NCBI GenBank assembly: GCA_002492335.1
Contig: DKYD01000109.1
Span: 605-41,151, forward strand
Length of the DNA stretch: 40,547 nucleotides
Source: Lachnospiraceae bacterium UBA7109
GTDB taxonomy: Bacteria > Bacillota > Clostridia > Lachnospirales > Lachnospiraceae
Direction: 5' to 3'
The notes under the pieces are model-generated. The model searched no databases and was not told where the DNA came from. It saw only the letters and a program-made list of their open reading frames with translations. The position numbers and the translations under genes are program-made. Below, one piece after another: positions 26,724 through 35,165 of this stretch. The stretch's first letter is position 1, and every line of letters starts with the position of its first letter.

Positions 26724-26755
26724 AAAGGATATGTGTGAAAAATGCATATCCTTTT
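26724..26755 (+). terminator. Hairpin after the TPR gene
   Basis: A 10-bp stem (AAAGGATATG with CATATCCTTT) has an 11-nt loop and only a short T tract, so it is a weak terminator in front of spoIIAA. Confidence 0.5.
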
Positions 26756-26831
26756 CGATTGCATTTGTTTCCGGGAAGGGAGCAGGAAAAATATATCTAT
26801 AACCGGAAGGAAAGAAGGAAAGGAGAACAAG

Positions 26832-27143
26832 ATGGAATATCAGGTACAGGAAAACTGTCTCACGATTTTTCTTCCGCATGAGCTGGATCACCACAATGCG
26901 GAAGAAATACGAAAAGAGGCGGATTATGTCATCGAGCGTAATCATATCCGGTATATTATTTTTGATTTCAAAAAAACAGAATTTTGTGACAGCTCAGGTA
27001 TTGGGGTGATTATGGGAAGATACAAACAGATATGTATGCTGGGAGGCGAGGTATGTGCGGTGCATGCCAATGAAAGAATGAAACGGATCCTTACGATGTC
27101 CGGTATCACCAAAATAATGCAGATTTATGAGGAGGAAAAATAA
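26832..27143 (+). CDS. spoIIAA: Anti-sigma F factor antagonist SpoIIAA
   Basis: This 103-residue STAS-domain protein has the phosphorylation loop FCDSSGIGVIMGRYK (51-65); S54 or S55 is the site. AAAGGAG lies 7-8 bases before the chosen ATG. By family knowledge the unphosphorylated protein binds SpoIIAB and frees sigma F in the forespore; SpoIIAB inactivates it by phosphorylation. The stop codon directly abuts the spoIIAB start. It is the first gene of the three-gene switch. Confidence 0.95.
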   Translation: MEYQVQENCLTIFLPHELDHHNAEEIRKEADYVIERNHIRYIIFDFKKTEFCDSSGIGVIMGRYKQICMLGGEVCAVHANERMKRILTMSGITKIMQIYEEEK

Positions 27144-27599
27144 ATGGAGCACACCAATGAAATGAAATTGATCTTTGACAGCCGTTCCAGTAATGAAGCG
27201 TTTGCAAGAGTAACGGTTGCAGCCTTTATGACGTCTTTGAATCCTACGGTAGAAGAAGTGTCCGATGTGAAAACAGCAGTATCCGAAGCAGTGACGAATG
27301 CAATTATCCATGGCTATGAAGGAGAGGTAAAAGATATCTGCATCCGCTGCCGTACAGAGGAAAAGACGCTTTATCTGGAGATTGAAGATCAGGGCAGAGG
27401 AATTGCAGACGTAGAGGCGGCAATGGAGCCTTTATTTACGACAAAACCTGAACTGGAGCGCTCCGGAATGGGCTTTTCCTTTATGGAAGCATTTATGGAC
27501 GAACTGGAGGTTGTATCGGAATTCGGAAAGGGAACAACCGTAAAAATGAAAAAAATCATAGGAAAAGGAAGGAAGTTATGGACCACACAATCGCTTTGA
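27144..27599 (+). CDS. spoIIAB: Anti-sigma F factor / serine kinase SpoIIAB
   Basis: This 151-residue GHKL ATPase has the N-box EAVTNAIIHGY (48-58), G1 DQGRGI and the G2 region SGMGFSFM. It binds sigma F to hold it inactive and phosphorylates SpoIIAA. Its end overlaps sigF by 22 bases, so the inhibitor and the sigma factor are probably made in coupled amounts. Length and motifs match known SpoIIAB proteins. Confidence 0.95.
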   Translation: MEHTNEMKLIFDSRSSNEAFARVTVAAFMTSLNPTVEEVSDVKTAVSEAVTNAIIHGYEGEVKDICIRCRTEEKTLYLEIEDQGRGIADVEAAMEPLFTTKPELERSGMGFSFMEAFMDELEVVSEFGKGTTVKMKKIIGKGRKLWTTQSL

Positions 27600-28291
27600 T
27601 CAGGAAATCGCACGAGGGTGATAAAGAAGCGAGAGCACAACTGGTAGAGGAAAATGCAGGTCTTGTGTGGTGTGTAGTAAAAAGATTTTATAACAGGGGG
27701 GCGGAAGCGGAGGATTTGTTTCAGATTGGAAATATCGGACTTCTAAAGGCGATTGATAAATTTGATCTGTCCTTTGAGGTCAGATTTTCCACTTATGCAG
27801 TACCGATGATATCAGGAGAAATAAAGCGTTTCCTCAGAGATGACGGAATGATAAAGGTAAGCAGGTCGCTCAAGGAGTTATCCTATAAGGCCTATTTGTG
27901 CAGGGAGAGGCTGTGTGAGAAATGGGGAAGGGCGCCCACGATTAAAGAAATCGCCGGAGAATTAAAGGTCGAACAGGAAGAGCTTGTTCAGGCGCTGGAT
28001 GCAGGGACAGATGTAGAGTCGTTGTATAAACCTGTTTATCAAAAAGACGGCCAGGAAATCCGTCTTATGGATAAGCTTCCGGATCCGGAAAGAGCAGAGG
28101 ACAAGCTGTTAAATCATATGATGCTGGGCGAGCTTCTGACTTCCCTGGAAAGTGAGGAAAGAAGACTGATCTACCTTCGGTATTTTGCAGATAAAACACA
28201 GTCGCAGGTGGGAGAAGAGCTTGGAATATCACAGGTTCAGGTATCCAGGCTTGAGAAAAAAATATTAAAACGATTAAGAGAACGAATATAA
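27578..28291 (+). CDS. sigF: Forespore sigma factor SigF
   Basis: This 237-residue sigma-70 family protein has region 2 (NIGLLKAIDKFDLSFEVRFSTYAVPMI), region 3 with IKVSRSLKEL, and region 4 with a helix-turn-helix (KTQSQVGEELGISQVQVSRLEKKIL). Gene order after spoIIAA-spoIIAB identifies it as sigma F rather than sigma G. It directs the first forespore transcription program. Its downstream neighbours, the spoVA genes, have a forespore-type promoter of their own. Confidence 0.95.
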   Translation: MDHTIALIRKSHEGDKEARAQLVEENAGLVWCVVKRFYNRGAEAEDLFQIGNIGLLKAIDKFDLSFEVRFSTYAVPMISGEIKRFLRDDGMIKVSRSLKELSYKAYLCRERLCEKWGRAPTIKEIAGELKVEQEELVQALDAGTDVESLYKPVYQKDGQEIRLMDKLPDPERAEDKLLNHMMLGELLTSLESEERRLIYLRYFADKTQSQVGEELGISQVQVSRLEKKILKRLRERI

Positions 28292-28304
28292 CAGGCATAT
28301 ACAT

Positions 28305-28334
28305 GTATATTTTCCGGAAAAAGATTTCATACTA
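28305..28334 (+). promoter_or_regulatory. Forespore-type (sigma G/F) promoter of the spoVA genes
   Basis: GTATA and CATACTA are separated by 18 bases, matching the known sigma G consensus (G-H-A-T-R, 17-18, C-A-T-A-type -10). The -35 box lies inside a perfect 14-bp palindrome (ATATACATGTATAT, 28297-28310), possibly an operator such as for SpoVT-like or other regulators. Confidence 0.72.
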
Positions 28335-28365
28335 ATATTAAAAATCATCGGAGGGTGGCAGCGGT

Positions 28366-28545
28366 ATGGAAGAAGCAAGGAGAAAACTCAGGATATGCCT
28401 GATTTTTGTTGTTCTGGCGGCTGTTTTAGTCGGCTGTATTTATTATTTTGGCGATAAAAAAAATACAAATCATATGAATGAGGGTACGCTGGTAATGACA
28501 CAGATGCAAAAGGGAAATGAGGGCATGGCATATGGCGTCGGGTAA
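28366..28545 (+). CDS. Small membrane protein or lipoprotein of 59 residues, unknown
   Basis: The frame begins MEEARRKLRICLIFVVLAAV, with one strong hydrophobic helix after a basic start and a lipobox-like LVGC around residue 24. A hydrophilic tail with methionines follows (MNEGTLVMTQMQKGNEGM). GGAGG lies about 11 bases upstream, directly behind the forespore-type promoter, and the 3' end overlaps spoVAA by 14 bases. It is thus the first gene of the spoVA transcript and is expected in the forespore. It is not part of the B. subtilis spoVA operon as I know it. A role in the spore inner membrane is inference. Confidence 0.68.
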   Translation: MEEARRKLRICLIFVVLAAVLVGCIYYFGDKKNTNHMNEGTLVMTQMQKGNEGMAYGVG

Positions 28546-29206
28546 AGAAACTGTTTATATTAAGGCAGAGCGGAATACGGAGGTTACAAATCCGGAGGTG
28601 ACGCTCGGTGACGTCATCAAAATTGAATGCGTCAATCCTTCCGTGACGGCAAGGATTCAGGCCATAAAGCTTGTAAGCTTTCATCATACAGATAAAAAGA
28701 ATCAGAACCGGGTGGCAGTATCCGTGCTGAAAGTAATTGAGCTGATCCATAAGCAGTACCCCAATATTGAGGTGCAGAATATGGGCGAGCTGGACTTTAT
28801 CGTCACATATGAGGCACAGCAGACGGCAGGAGGATGGGTTCATGTAGTAAAGGCGGCGTTGGTAGTTTTGATTAGTTTTGCAGGGGCAGCATTTTCCATC
28901 ATGGCATTTAATAATGACGTGGACGTTACGAAAATGTTTTCCCAGATATATGAACTTGTGACAGGAACAAAAAGCGACGGTTTTACAATGCTGGAGCTTA
29001 CTTACAGTATAGGACTTATTATAGGGATTCTTGTATTTTTTAATCATTTCGGAAAGAAAAGATTCTCGGTAGATCCGACTCCGATAGAGGTGGAGATGCG
29101 TTTGTATGAAAATGATTTGCAGACGACGTTAATTGAAAATATTTCCAGGAAGGAGAAGGAACTGGATGTGGGTAAAGGAAGTAGTTCTGGCAGTTATCGG
29201 ACTTAG
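28532..29206 (+). CDS. spoVAA: Stage V sporulation protein AA
   Basis: This 224-residue protein starts MASGKETVYIKAERNTEV, with a soluble N-terminal part of about 105 residues and then two or three membrane helices (ALVVLISFAGAAFSIMAF, SIGLIIGILVFF). The ending matches SpoVAA proteins, which precede SpoVAB. The start is chosen for the GAGGG site 8 bases upstream; it overlaps the small gene before it and the spoVAB start after it by 41 bases. It belongs to the spore inner-membrane machinery for dipicolinic acid uptake and release. Confidence 0.88.
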   Translation: MASGKETVYIKAERNTEVTNPEVTLGDVIKIECVNPSVTARIQAIKLVSFHHTDKKNQNRVAVSVLKVIELIHKQYPNIEVQNMGELDFIVTYEAQQTAGGWVHVVKAALVVLISFAGAAFSIMAFNNDVDVTKMFSQIYELVTGTKSDGFTMLELTYSIGLIIGILVFFNHFGKKRFSVDPTPIEVEMRLYENDLQTTLIENISRKEKELDVGKGSSSGSYRT

Positions 29207-29582
29207 CGCCGGAATGATCGTGGCAGGAGGTTTATTTTCTTTTATTATCGGACTGGGAGTAATCTCGGATTTTGCGGACAGAACGCATACGGGGGAACAC
29301 ATTCTCATGTATGAGGACAGCGTAGCGCTTGGCGGGATGCTGGGGAATCTTTTCTGGGTCTATCATATTAGTATTCCACATGGAGAATGGATTCTTCCGG
29401 TGTTTGGAATCCTGTCGGGAATCTTTGTAGGATGCTGGGCCATGGCGCTGGCAGAAATATTAGACGTATTTCCTATTTTTATAAGACGAATAAAGCTATT
29501 GCGGTTCATCCCTTACATGATACTTGGCATTGCTCTGGGGAAGGGATTTGGATCCATCCTTTTCTTCCTGCGCAGGTGGTGA
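29166..29582 (+). CDS. spoVAB: Stage V sporulation protein AB
   Basis: This 138-residue membrane protein has four predicted helices and starts MWVKEVVLAVIGLSAGMIVAGG; the ribosome site AAGGAG lies within spoVAA. Conserved residues include GLGVISDFADRTHTG and EDSVALGGMLGN. An upstream in-frame start at 29133 would give an unusually basic tail and is rejected. It is translated with spoVAA by overlap and acts with it in the spore membrane; its exact role is unclear. Confidence 0.88.
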   Translation: MWVKEVVLAVIGLSAGMIVAGGLFSFIIGLGVISDFADRTHTGEHILMYEDSVALGGMLGNLFWVYHISIPHGEWILPVFGILSGIFVGCWAMALAEILDVFPIFIRRIKLLRFIPYMILGIALGKGFGSILFFLRRW

Positions 29583-29621
29583 AAGCGGGAGAAGAAAAGG
29601 TTTGGAGAGAAAGGAGAAAAA

Positions 29622-30080
29622 ATGGATAAGCAGAAACAGCAACAGGCATATCAGAATTATGTGAAGAAGAAGACCCCGGTTCACAGTCTTCCTGTAAATA
29701 TGGCCAAAGCCTTTGTAACAGGAGGAATCATCTGTGTGATTGGACAGTGTATTCTAAATTACTGTAAGGGACAGGGACTTGATAAAGATATAAGCGGAGG
29801 GTGGACGTCCATGCTGCTGATTCTTTTGAGTGTGCTCCTGACAGGATTCAACCTGTATCCGCAGATTGCAAAGTGGGGCGGCGCCGGAGCGCTTGTGCCG
29901 ATTACCGGATTTGCAAATTCCGTCGCATCGCCGGCGATTGAGTACCAGAAGGAAGGACAGGTTATGGGAATCGGCTGTAAAATCTTTACGATCGCAGGGC
30001 CGGTGATTCTGTACGGAATCTTTTCGAGCTGGGTATTGGGACTGATCTACTGGATTCTGAAATGTACAGGAATCATTTAG
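29622..30080 (+). CDS. spoVAC: Stage V sporulation protein AC (dipicolinate channel subunit)
   Basis: This 152-residue protein with about four helices has the conserved GGIICVIGQ and the GAGALVPITGFANSVASPAIE segment of SpoVAC/SpoVAE proteins. By family knowledge SpoVAC forms a mechanosensitive channel that releases dipicolinic acid during germination. AAGGAG precedes the start by about 5 bases. It sits between spoVAB and spoVAD, with an intergenic gap of 39 bases. Confidence 0.93.
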   Translation: MDKQKQQQAYQNYVKKKTPVHSLPVNMAKAFVTGGIICVIGQCILNYCKGQGLDKDISGGWTSMLLILLSVLLTGFNLYPQIAKWGGAGALVPITGFANSVASPAIEYQKEGQVMGIGCKIFTIAGPVILYGIFSSWVLGLIYWILKCTGII

Positions 30081-30112
30081 AAAGTAAAAATATGGTGGAA
30101 ATGAGGAGTTGT

Positions 30113-31132
30113 ATGGGAGAAGAAAATTATACAAAAGGAAAGCAGAGCATACAGTTTGCACAGGCGCCGTATATTATGAGCAGCGCTTCTGTTGTTGGAA
30201 AAAAGGAGGGCGAAGGACCGCTTGGAAGCAAGTTTGACGTTGTAGGCGAGGACGATCTGTTCGGTGCGGATACCTGGGAGGAAGCGGAAAGTACCATGCA
30301 GAAAGAAGCCTGCCTTCTTGCAATGGGAAAATCGCATATCAACCAGAACCAGGTACGTTATCTTTTTGGCGGCGATCTGCTCCGTCAGGGAATTGCAACA
30401 TCCATTGGCGTGGAATCACTTGAAATTCCCGTGTTCGGTTTATTTGGAGCGTGCTCTACATCGGGTGAAGCGCTTGCACTTGCGGCTATGAGTGTGGCAG
30501 CGGGATATGGTGATTCCATGATGGCGGTTACATCAAGCCATTTTGCCAGTGCGGAAAAGGAATTCCGCTTTCCCTTAAGCTATGCGAATCAGAGACCACT
30601 GTCTGCGCAGTGGACGGTAACCGGAAGCGGAGCATTTCTTGTGGGAAAAAAGCGCAGTCACGTACGTATTGCAGGAATAACGATAGGAAAAATTGTAGAT
30701 TATGGGCTGAAGGATTCGCAGAATATGGGAGCCTGTATGGCTCCGGCGGCATGTGATACGATATTATGTAATCTGCAGGATTTTAACCGTTCGCCGGATG
30801 ATTATGACAGAATTGTAACCGGAGACCTTGGATATGTGGGACAGAGTATTTTATTTGACCTTGCACTTGGAAAAGAATATGATATCCGCAAAAACCACAT
30901 GGATTGTGGAATGACCATTTTTGATCAGGAATCACAGGATACACACGCAGGAGGAAGCGGCTGTGGCTGCGCGGCGACAACACTGTCTGCCTATATTCTT
31001 CCGAAGATAGAGCGGGGAGAATGGAAACGCGTGTTGTTTGTGCCTACAGGAGCTCTGATGTCGACCGTTAGCTTTAATGAAGGGGCAAGTGTACCGGGAA
31101 TTGCTCATGCAATTATCCTGGAGCACTGTTAA
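30113..31132 (+). CDS. spoVAD: Stage V sporulation protein AD (dipicolinate-binding protein)
   Basis: This 339-residue protein has a thiolase-like fold, with GACSTSGEALALAAMSVAAG near residue 110 and HAGGSGCGCAATTLSAYILP near the end, as in SpoVAD. In Bacillus it binds dipicolinic acid directly. The start is set at ATG after GAGGAG (4 bases), giving MGEENYTKGKQSIQF and the family's usual length; an upstream ATG would overlap spoVAC. It is a soluble or peripheral component beside the SpoVAC and SpoVAE membrane proteins. Confidence 0.93.
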   Translation: MGEENYTKGKQSIQFAQAPYIMSSASVVGKKEGEGPLGSKFDVVGEDDLFGADTWEEAESTMQKEACLLAMGKSHINQNQVRYLFGGDLLRQGIATSIGVESLEIPVFGLFGACSTSGEALALAAMSVAAGYGDSMMAVTSSHFASAEKEFRFPLSYANQRPLSAQWTVTGSGAFLVGKKRSHVRIAGITIGKIVDYGLKDSQNMGACMAPAACDTILCNLQDFNRSPDDYDRIVTGDLGYVGQSILFDLALGKEYDIRKNHMDCGMTIFDQESQDTHAGGSGCGCAATTLSAYILPKIERGEWKRVLFVPTGALMSTVSFNEGASVPGIAHAIILEHC

Positions 31133-31143
31133 GGAGGAAATTT

Positions 31144-31500
31144 ATGGATTATGTAAATGCATTTTGGGTGGGAGGCCTTATCTGTGCACTGGCGCAGATT
31201 CTTTTGGACAGGACCAAGTTAATGCCGGGGCGGATCATGGTGCTTCTGGTCTGTGCGGGGGCAGTGCTTGGAGCATTGCAGATTTATCAGCCAGTTCAGG
31301 ATTTTGCCGGGGCCGGGGCAAGTGTTCCGCTGTGCGGTTTTGGCAACCTGCTCTGGAAGGGAGTGAAGGAAGCCGTGGATAAGGAGGGCTTCATCGGTAT
31401 CTTCATGGGCGGATTCAAGGCCAGTGCAGTCGGTATCTCTGCGGCGCTTGTGTTTGGTTATCTTGCATCCATTCTGTTTTCACCGAAAATGAAAAAATAA
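31144..31500 (+). CDS. spoVAE: Stage V sporulation protein AE (channel subunit)
   Basis: This 118-residue protein has three or four helices and the segment FAGAGASVPLCGFGNLLWKGVKEAVDKEGFIG typical of SpoVAE (the SpoVAEb form). AAGGAGG lies 6-7 bases upstream. It ends the spoVA operon; no strong terminator is seen before the next promoter. It acts with SpoVAC and SpoVAD in dipicolinate transport. Confidence 0.93.
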   Translation: MDYVNAFWVGGLICALAQILLDRTKLMPGRIMVLLVCAGAVLGALQIYQPVQDFAGAGASVPLCGFGNLLWKGVKEAVDKEGFIGIFMGGFKASAVGISAALVFGYLASILFSPKMKK

Positions 31501-31550
31501 TTGCCGGAATCAGAAGGATGATTAGAAATGTAAAATGTATGTAAAATTTA

Positions 31551-31579
31551 TTGTTTTCTTCCGAAGTAAATGATATTGT
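31551..31579 (+). promoter_or_regulatory. Possible promoter of the Na/Pi cotransporter gene
   Basis: TTGTTT and TATTGT are separated by 17 bases. It is only a moderate match to sigma A consensus, but lies 48 bases before the coding start. Confidence 0.45.
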
Positions 31580-31626
31580 AAAAATGATTTAAAAATTTGA
31601 AAAGTGTACACAATGGGAGGAAACAT

Positions 31627-33258
31627 ATGGAATATATGAATATTATTGTTCCATTTGCCGGGGGACTCGGGATGTTTATTTATGGTATGCAGATTATGGC
31701 CCAGGGGCTTGAAAATGCTGCCGGAAATAAAATGAAATCCCTGCTGGAGGCATTGACAAAAAATAAACTTATGGGAGTCCTGCTGGGTGCGGCGATTACT
31801 GCAGTGATCCAAAGTTCATCTGCGACAACAGTCATGGTCGTCGGTTTTGTAAACGCAGGAATTATGAATCTGACACAGGCAATGGGAGTGATCATGGGAG
31901 CAAATATCGGTACAACTGTAACCGGCTGGCTGGTATCTGCTGTAGAGTGGGCGGAATTTTTGAGCCCTTCCAGACTTGCACCGATTGCGGTTATTGTAGG
32001 CGTCATTGTTATGCTGACCGGAAAACGGCGTTCTACGAAGGATATTGCGAACATTGTAATCGGATTCGGCCTTTTATTTATCGGTATTACTACCATGTCA
32101 CAGGCAGTTGAACCGTTAAAGAGTTCAGAGGCATTTGTAAATATATTTGTTACACTTGGTAAGAATCCGCTGCTGGGCATTCTGGCGGGCGCTCTGGTAA
32201 CGGCAGTGATTCAGAGCTCTTCTGCTTCGGTCGGAATTCTGCAGAGTCTTGCTGCGGCAGGACTGGTGCCGTTCAGTGCGGCGATCTATATTATCATGGG
32301 TCAGAATATCGGTACTTGTGTGACGGCGATTCTTTCCAGCCTGGGAGCAAAGAAAAATGCGAAGACAGCAGCGCTTATGCATCTGTTGTTTAATATTATC
32401 GGAACAATTATATTCAGTCTGGCTGCAATTGCATTTTTTGCGATTGTTCAGCCGGTATGGGCGTCCGGGAGAATCACCCAGACAGAAATCAGTCTGGTTC
32501 ATACAATATTTAATGTGGTAACAACAATTCTTCTGTTCCCGGTTTCAGGCTGGATCATGAAGCTGGCAAAGAAAATAGGAAATGTCAAAGAAAACGAACA
32601 GGACAGAAGCATGGTGCTTCTGGATGACCGTATGTTGGAGACTCCGAGTATTGCCCTGCAGTCTACGGTGAATGAAACCCTCCGTATGGGAGAGGTTGTA
32701 AGGGAATCTCTGGAGACGGCAAGACGAGTGTTGTATACGAAGGATTCTAAGGATATTGAGGCGTTAAAAGAAGATGAAGATGTGGTGGATAAATTATGTG
32801 CAGGAATTACTTCCTATGCCATAAGACTTGGGACATTGCAGATTAGTGAAAAGGAACATCAGACAGTCGCTCATCTTCTGCAGATGTTATCGGATATTGA
32901 GCGTGTAAGTGATTACTGTGAAAATATATCCGAATTTGCAGAGACGCTTTTGGAGAAAAAGGTATCCTTTTCTGCTGTGGCAAGAGAGCATCTGGATGAG
33001 ATGATGGATGCAGCCATTGACAGCTTTGCCTATGCGCTGGAAGCAGTGCGTGAGAATAGTGTAGATAAAGCTATGGTGGTAGTGGAGAAAGAAACCAGAG
33101 TTGATGAACTGGAGATACAGCTCAGAAGTAAGCATATCCGCCGTCTGGCTAAAAATGAATGCAGTACGGAAGCCGGAATTGTATTTCTTGACACTCTGGT
33201 ATGTCTGGAACGTATCTCCGACCATGCACGTAATATCGTAGAAGAGGTATTGGTGTAG
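31627..33258 (+). CDS. Na/Pi cotransporter with C-terminal PhoU-like domain
   Basis: This 543-residue protein has two inverted membrane halves, each with the substrate-site motif (QSSSATT at 62-68 and QSSSASVG about 205). A long helical PhoU-like domain occupies residues 345-543 (TVNETLRMGEVVRESLETARR, ERVSDYCENISEFAETLL, ERISDHARNIVEEVL). The family imports phosphate with sodium; the PhoU-like tail probably senses or regulates. GGAGG lies 6-7 bases before the ATG. The gene stands alone, between its own promoter and terminator. Confidence 0.93.
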   Translation: MEYMNIIVPFAGGLGMFIYGMQIMAQGLENAAGNKMKSLLEALTKNKLMGVLLGAAITAVIQSSSATTVMVVGFVNAGIMNLTQAMGVIMGANIGTTVTGWLVSAVEWAEFLSPSRLAPIAVIVGVIVMLTGKRRSTKDIANIVIGFGLLFIGITTMSQAVEPLKSSEAFVNIFVTLGKNPLLGILAGALVTAVIQSSSASVGILQSLAAAGLVPFSAAIYIIMGQNIGTCVTAILSSLGAKKNAKTAALMHLLFNIIGTIIFSLAAIAFFAIVQPVWASGRITQTEISLVHTIFNVVTTILLFPVSGWIMKLAKKIGNVKENEQDRSMVLLDDRMLETPSIALQSTVNETLRMGEVVRESLETARRVLYTKDSKDIEALKEDEDVVDKLCAGITSYAIRLGTLQISEKEHQTVAHLLQMLSDIERVSDYCENISEFAETLLEKKVSFSAVAREHLDEMMDAAIDSFAYALEAVRENSVDKAMVVVEKETRVDELEIQLRSKHIRRLAKNECSTEAGIVFLDTLVCLERISDHARNIVEEVLV

Positions 33259-33284
33259 AGGAAAATTAAAAAAGAACTATATTT

Positions 33285-33327
33285 AAGAAATACTTCATAA
33301 TTTCTATCGGAAGTATTTCTTTTTTTG
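33285..33327 (+). terminator. Terminator after the Na/Pi cotransporter
   Basis: A perfect 12-bp stem (AAGAAATACTTC with GAAGTATTTCTT) and a 13-nt loop end in a run of eight T. Confidence 0.92.
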
Positions 33328-33354
33328 TGTTAAAGTATAAAAAAAGGAGGAGCT

Positions 33355-34071
33355 ATGGAGAAAGTAATTGAGGTGAGAAATTTATACAAATTATATCGTG
33401 TCGGTGATGAAATCGTCCGGGCGCTCGACGGTGTGGATTTTGATATTTTCCGGGGAGAATTCTGCGCGATTGTAGGAACCTCGGGTTCCGGGAAGTCTAC
33501 CCTTTTGAATATGCTTGCAGGACTCGAAAAACCTACAAAAGGAAATATCATTATAGCCGGGAGCCATATCGAGAATCTGAATGAGGAACAACTGGTAAAG
33601 TACCGAAGGGAAAACATCGGATTCATTTTCCAGTCTTTTCATCTTCTTGGAACGATGAATGCAGTTGAGAATGTGGCGCTTCCCCTGAGCTTTCGAAAGG
33701 TGCCAAGGGAGGTGCGCATGAGAAAGGCGGATCAGATGCTCAATCTTGTGAACCTTAAGAAGCATAAAAAGCATTTTCCGAATCAGATGTCAGGAGGACA
33801 GCAGCAGCGTGTCGGGGTGGCAAGGGCGCTTGTAACAGATCCCAGGATTATTTTTGCGGATGAACCAACAGGTAATCTGGATTCGCATACATCGGAGGAA
33901 GTCATGGAGCTTATGCGGCAGGTGGTAAAAAGGCAGAATAAGACACTGGTGATGGTAACACATGATAATCATCTGGCAGCATATGCGGACCGGGTATTTC
34001 AGATCAGTGATGGAAAGATTGTGAAAATAGAAGATAACAGAAAGAAGAAACAGGAGGAGACAGGGAAATGA
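33355..34071 (+). CDS. ABC transporter ATP-binding protein (MacB/LolD type)
   Basis: This 238-residue ATPase has Walker A GTSGSGKST (41-49), Q-loop FIFQSFHLL, signature MSGGQ (145-149) and Walker B IIFADEP (D169, E170), with the VTHD switch. It most resembles the ATPases of MacB, LolD and FtsE type transporters, which power conformational change rather than classic import. AGGAGG lies upstream of the ATG. It overlaps the next gene by 4 bases (ATGA), so a stable complex with the CARDB-like protein and the permease is likely. Confidence 0.95.
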   Translation: MEKVIEVRNLYKLYRVGDEIVRALDGVDFDIFRGEFCAIVGTSGSGKSTLLNMLAGLEKPTKGNIIIAGSHIENLNEEQLVKYRRENIGFIFQSFHLLGTMNAVENVALPLSFRKVPREVRMRKADQMLNLVNLKKHKKHFPNQMSGGQQQRVGVARALVTDPRIIFADEPTGNLDSHTSEEVMELMRQVVKRQNKTLVMVTHDNHLAAYADRVFQISDGKIVKIEDNRKKKQEETGK

Positions 34072-35165
34072 GGAAAGAAATGAAAGGAATATCAGGGGTT
34101 ATACTGGCGATTGTTGTAGCGCTGACAGGATTTTCGCTGCCACAGATACGGAGCAAAGCCGCAGAGCAGACAGTTACACCTTCGACGAACGAGAGTCAGG
34201 CGGCGGCTTATCAGGCCGGAGAGGCAGCTTATGCCGGAGGAGGAACCGGTGAAAGTTCCGTTCCACGGGTGATTGTAACCGGATTTTCTACAGATCCTGC
34301 AGAGGTTCGGGCGGGCAGTAACTTTACACTTTATATTCATTTGAAAAATACATCTAAGACGACAAAAGTAAAAAATATGTTATTTGATCTGAGCGCTCCG
34401 ACGGAAGGCGCTGATGAGCAGACAATGGCGCCTGCATTCCTGCCTGCATCCGGTTCAAGTTCCATATATCTGGACGGGATTAAGGCAAATGGAAGCGCTG
34501 ACATAGCTATTCAGTTAAATGCGAAGTCTGATCTTCTTCAGAAGCCATACAGTATTGAACTTTCCATGAAGTACGAAGACAAGAACAATATGCAGATCGA
34601 GTCTGCATCCAGTATTTCAATTCCGATAAAACAGGATGCAAGATTTGAACTGAGTGAATTCGAAATTAACCCCACAAGCATTGCTGTCGGTGAAGAAGCA
34701 AATGTGATGTGTAATCTTTATAACCTGGGAAGGATTAAGCTTTATAATGTGAAGGCAGTTTTTGAAGGGAATTGTATTGAAAGAGAAGAAGTATTTGTCG
34801 GAAATGTTGAATCCGGTACATCGGCTTCCATCGATGCGATGCTGGAGGCAAAGGCGGAGACAGAAGGATCGGAAAAGGTCAATCTGACTCTTACCTATGA
34901 AGATGAATCGGGAAATCTATCGGAGATGAAGAAAGATTTAGAATTGGAAGTAATGCCGCAGGAAGAAGAAGTGATCATACCGGAGGAAGTGGAGGAGGAA
35001 GAAGGAGGATTTCCGCTCATACCGGTGATTGCCCTGGCTGCCGCAGTGATAGCTGTTATAGTGATTGTTATAATTTTGAAGAAAAAGAAGAAACGGAAAA
35101 TGCAGAATGAAGAGGAGGAACTGTTGGATGAGTTGGTTGGATCTTCTGAGGATGAGCGCCGGTAA
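34068..35165 (+). CDS. Membrane-anchored extracellular protein with CARDB-like domains, ABC partner
   Basis: This 365-residue protein has a signal peptide (about residues 1-31, ISGVILAIVVALTGFSLP), a Ser/Thr/Gly-rich spacer and two beta-sandwich domains of the COG1361/CARDB kind (SNFTLYIHLKNTSKTTKVKNM and EEANVMCNLYNLGRIKLYNV). A Glu-rich stretch, a C-terminal helix at about 316-338 and a Lys-rich stop-transfer tail follow. It lies between its ATPase (4-base overlap) and permease (38-base overlap). Its position suggests that it replaces the HlyD-type adaptor of MacA-MacB systems in this one-membrane organism; the substrate is unknown. Confidence 0.84.
   Translation: MRKEMKGISGVILAIVVALTGFSLPQIRSKAAEQTVTPSTNESQAAAYQAGEAAYAGGGTGESSVPRVIVTGFSTDPAEVRAGSNFTLYIHLKNTSKTTKVKNMLFDLSAPTEGADEQTMAPAFLPASGSSSIYLDGIKANGSADIAIQLNAKSDLLQKPYSIELSMKYEDKNNMQIESASSISIPIKQDARFELSEFEINPTSIAVGEEANVMCNLYNLGRIKLYNVKAVFEGNCIEREEVFVGNVESGTSASIDAMLEAKAETEGSEKVNLTLTYEDESGNLSEMKKDLELEVMPQEEEVIIPEEVEEEEGGFPLIPVIALAAAVIAVIVIVIILKKKKKRKMQNEEEELLDELVGSSEDERR

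Noticed and set aside
26760..26831. Sigma H promoter in front of spoIIAA
   Set aside because: AGGAAAA resembles a sigma H -35 box, but no GAAT-type -10 box lies at the right distance. The expected promoter could not be located.
28297..28310. Palindrome as a sigF terminator
   Set aside because: It has no loop or T-run and overlaps the forespore-type -35 box, so a regulatory role fits better.
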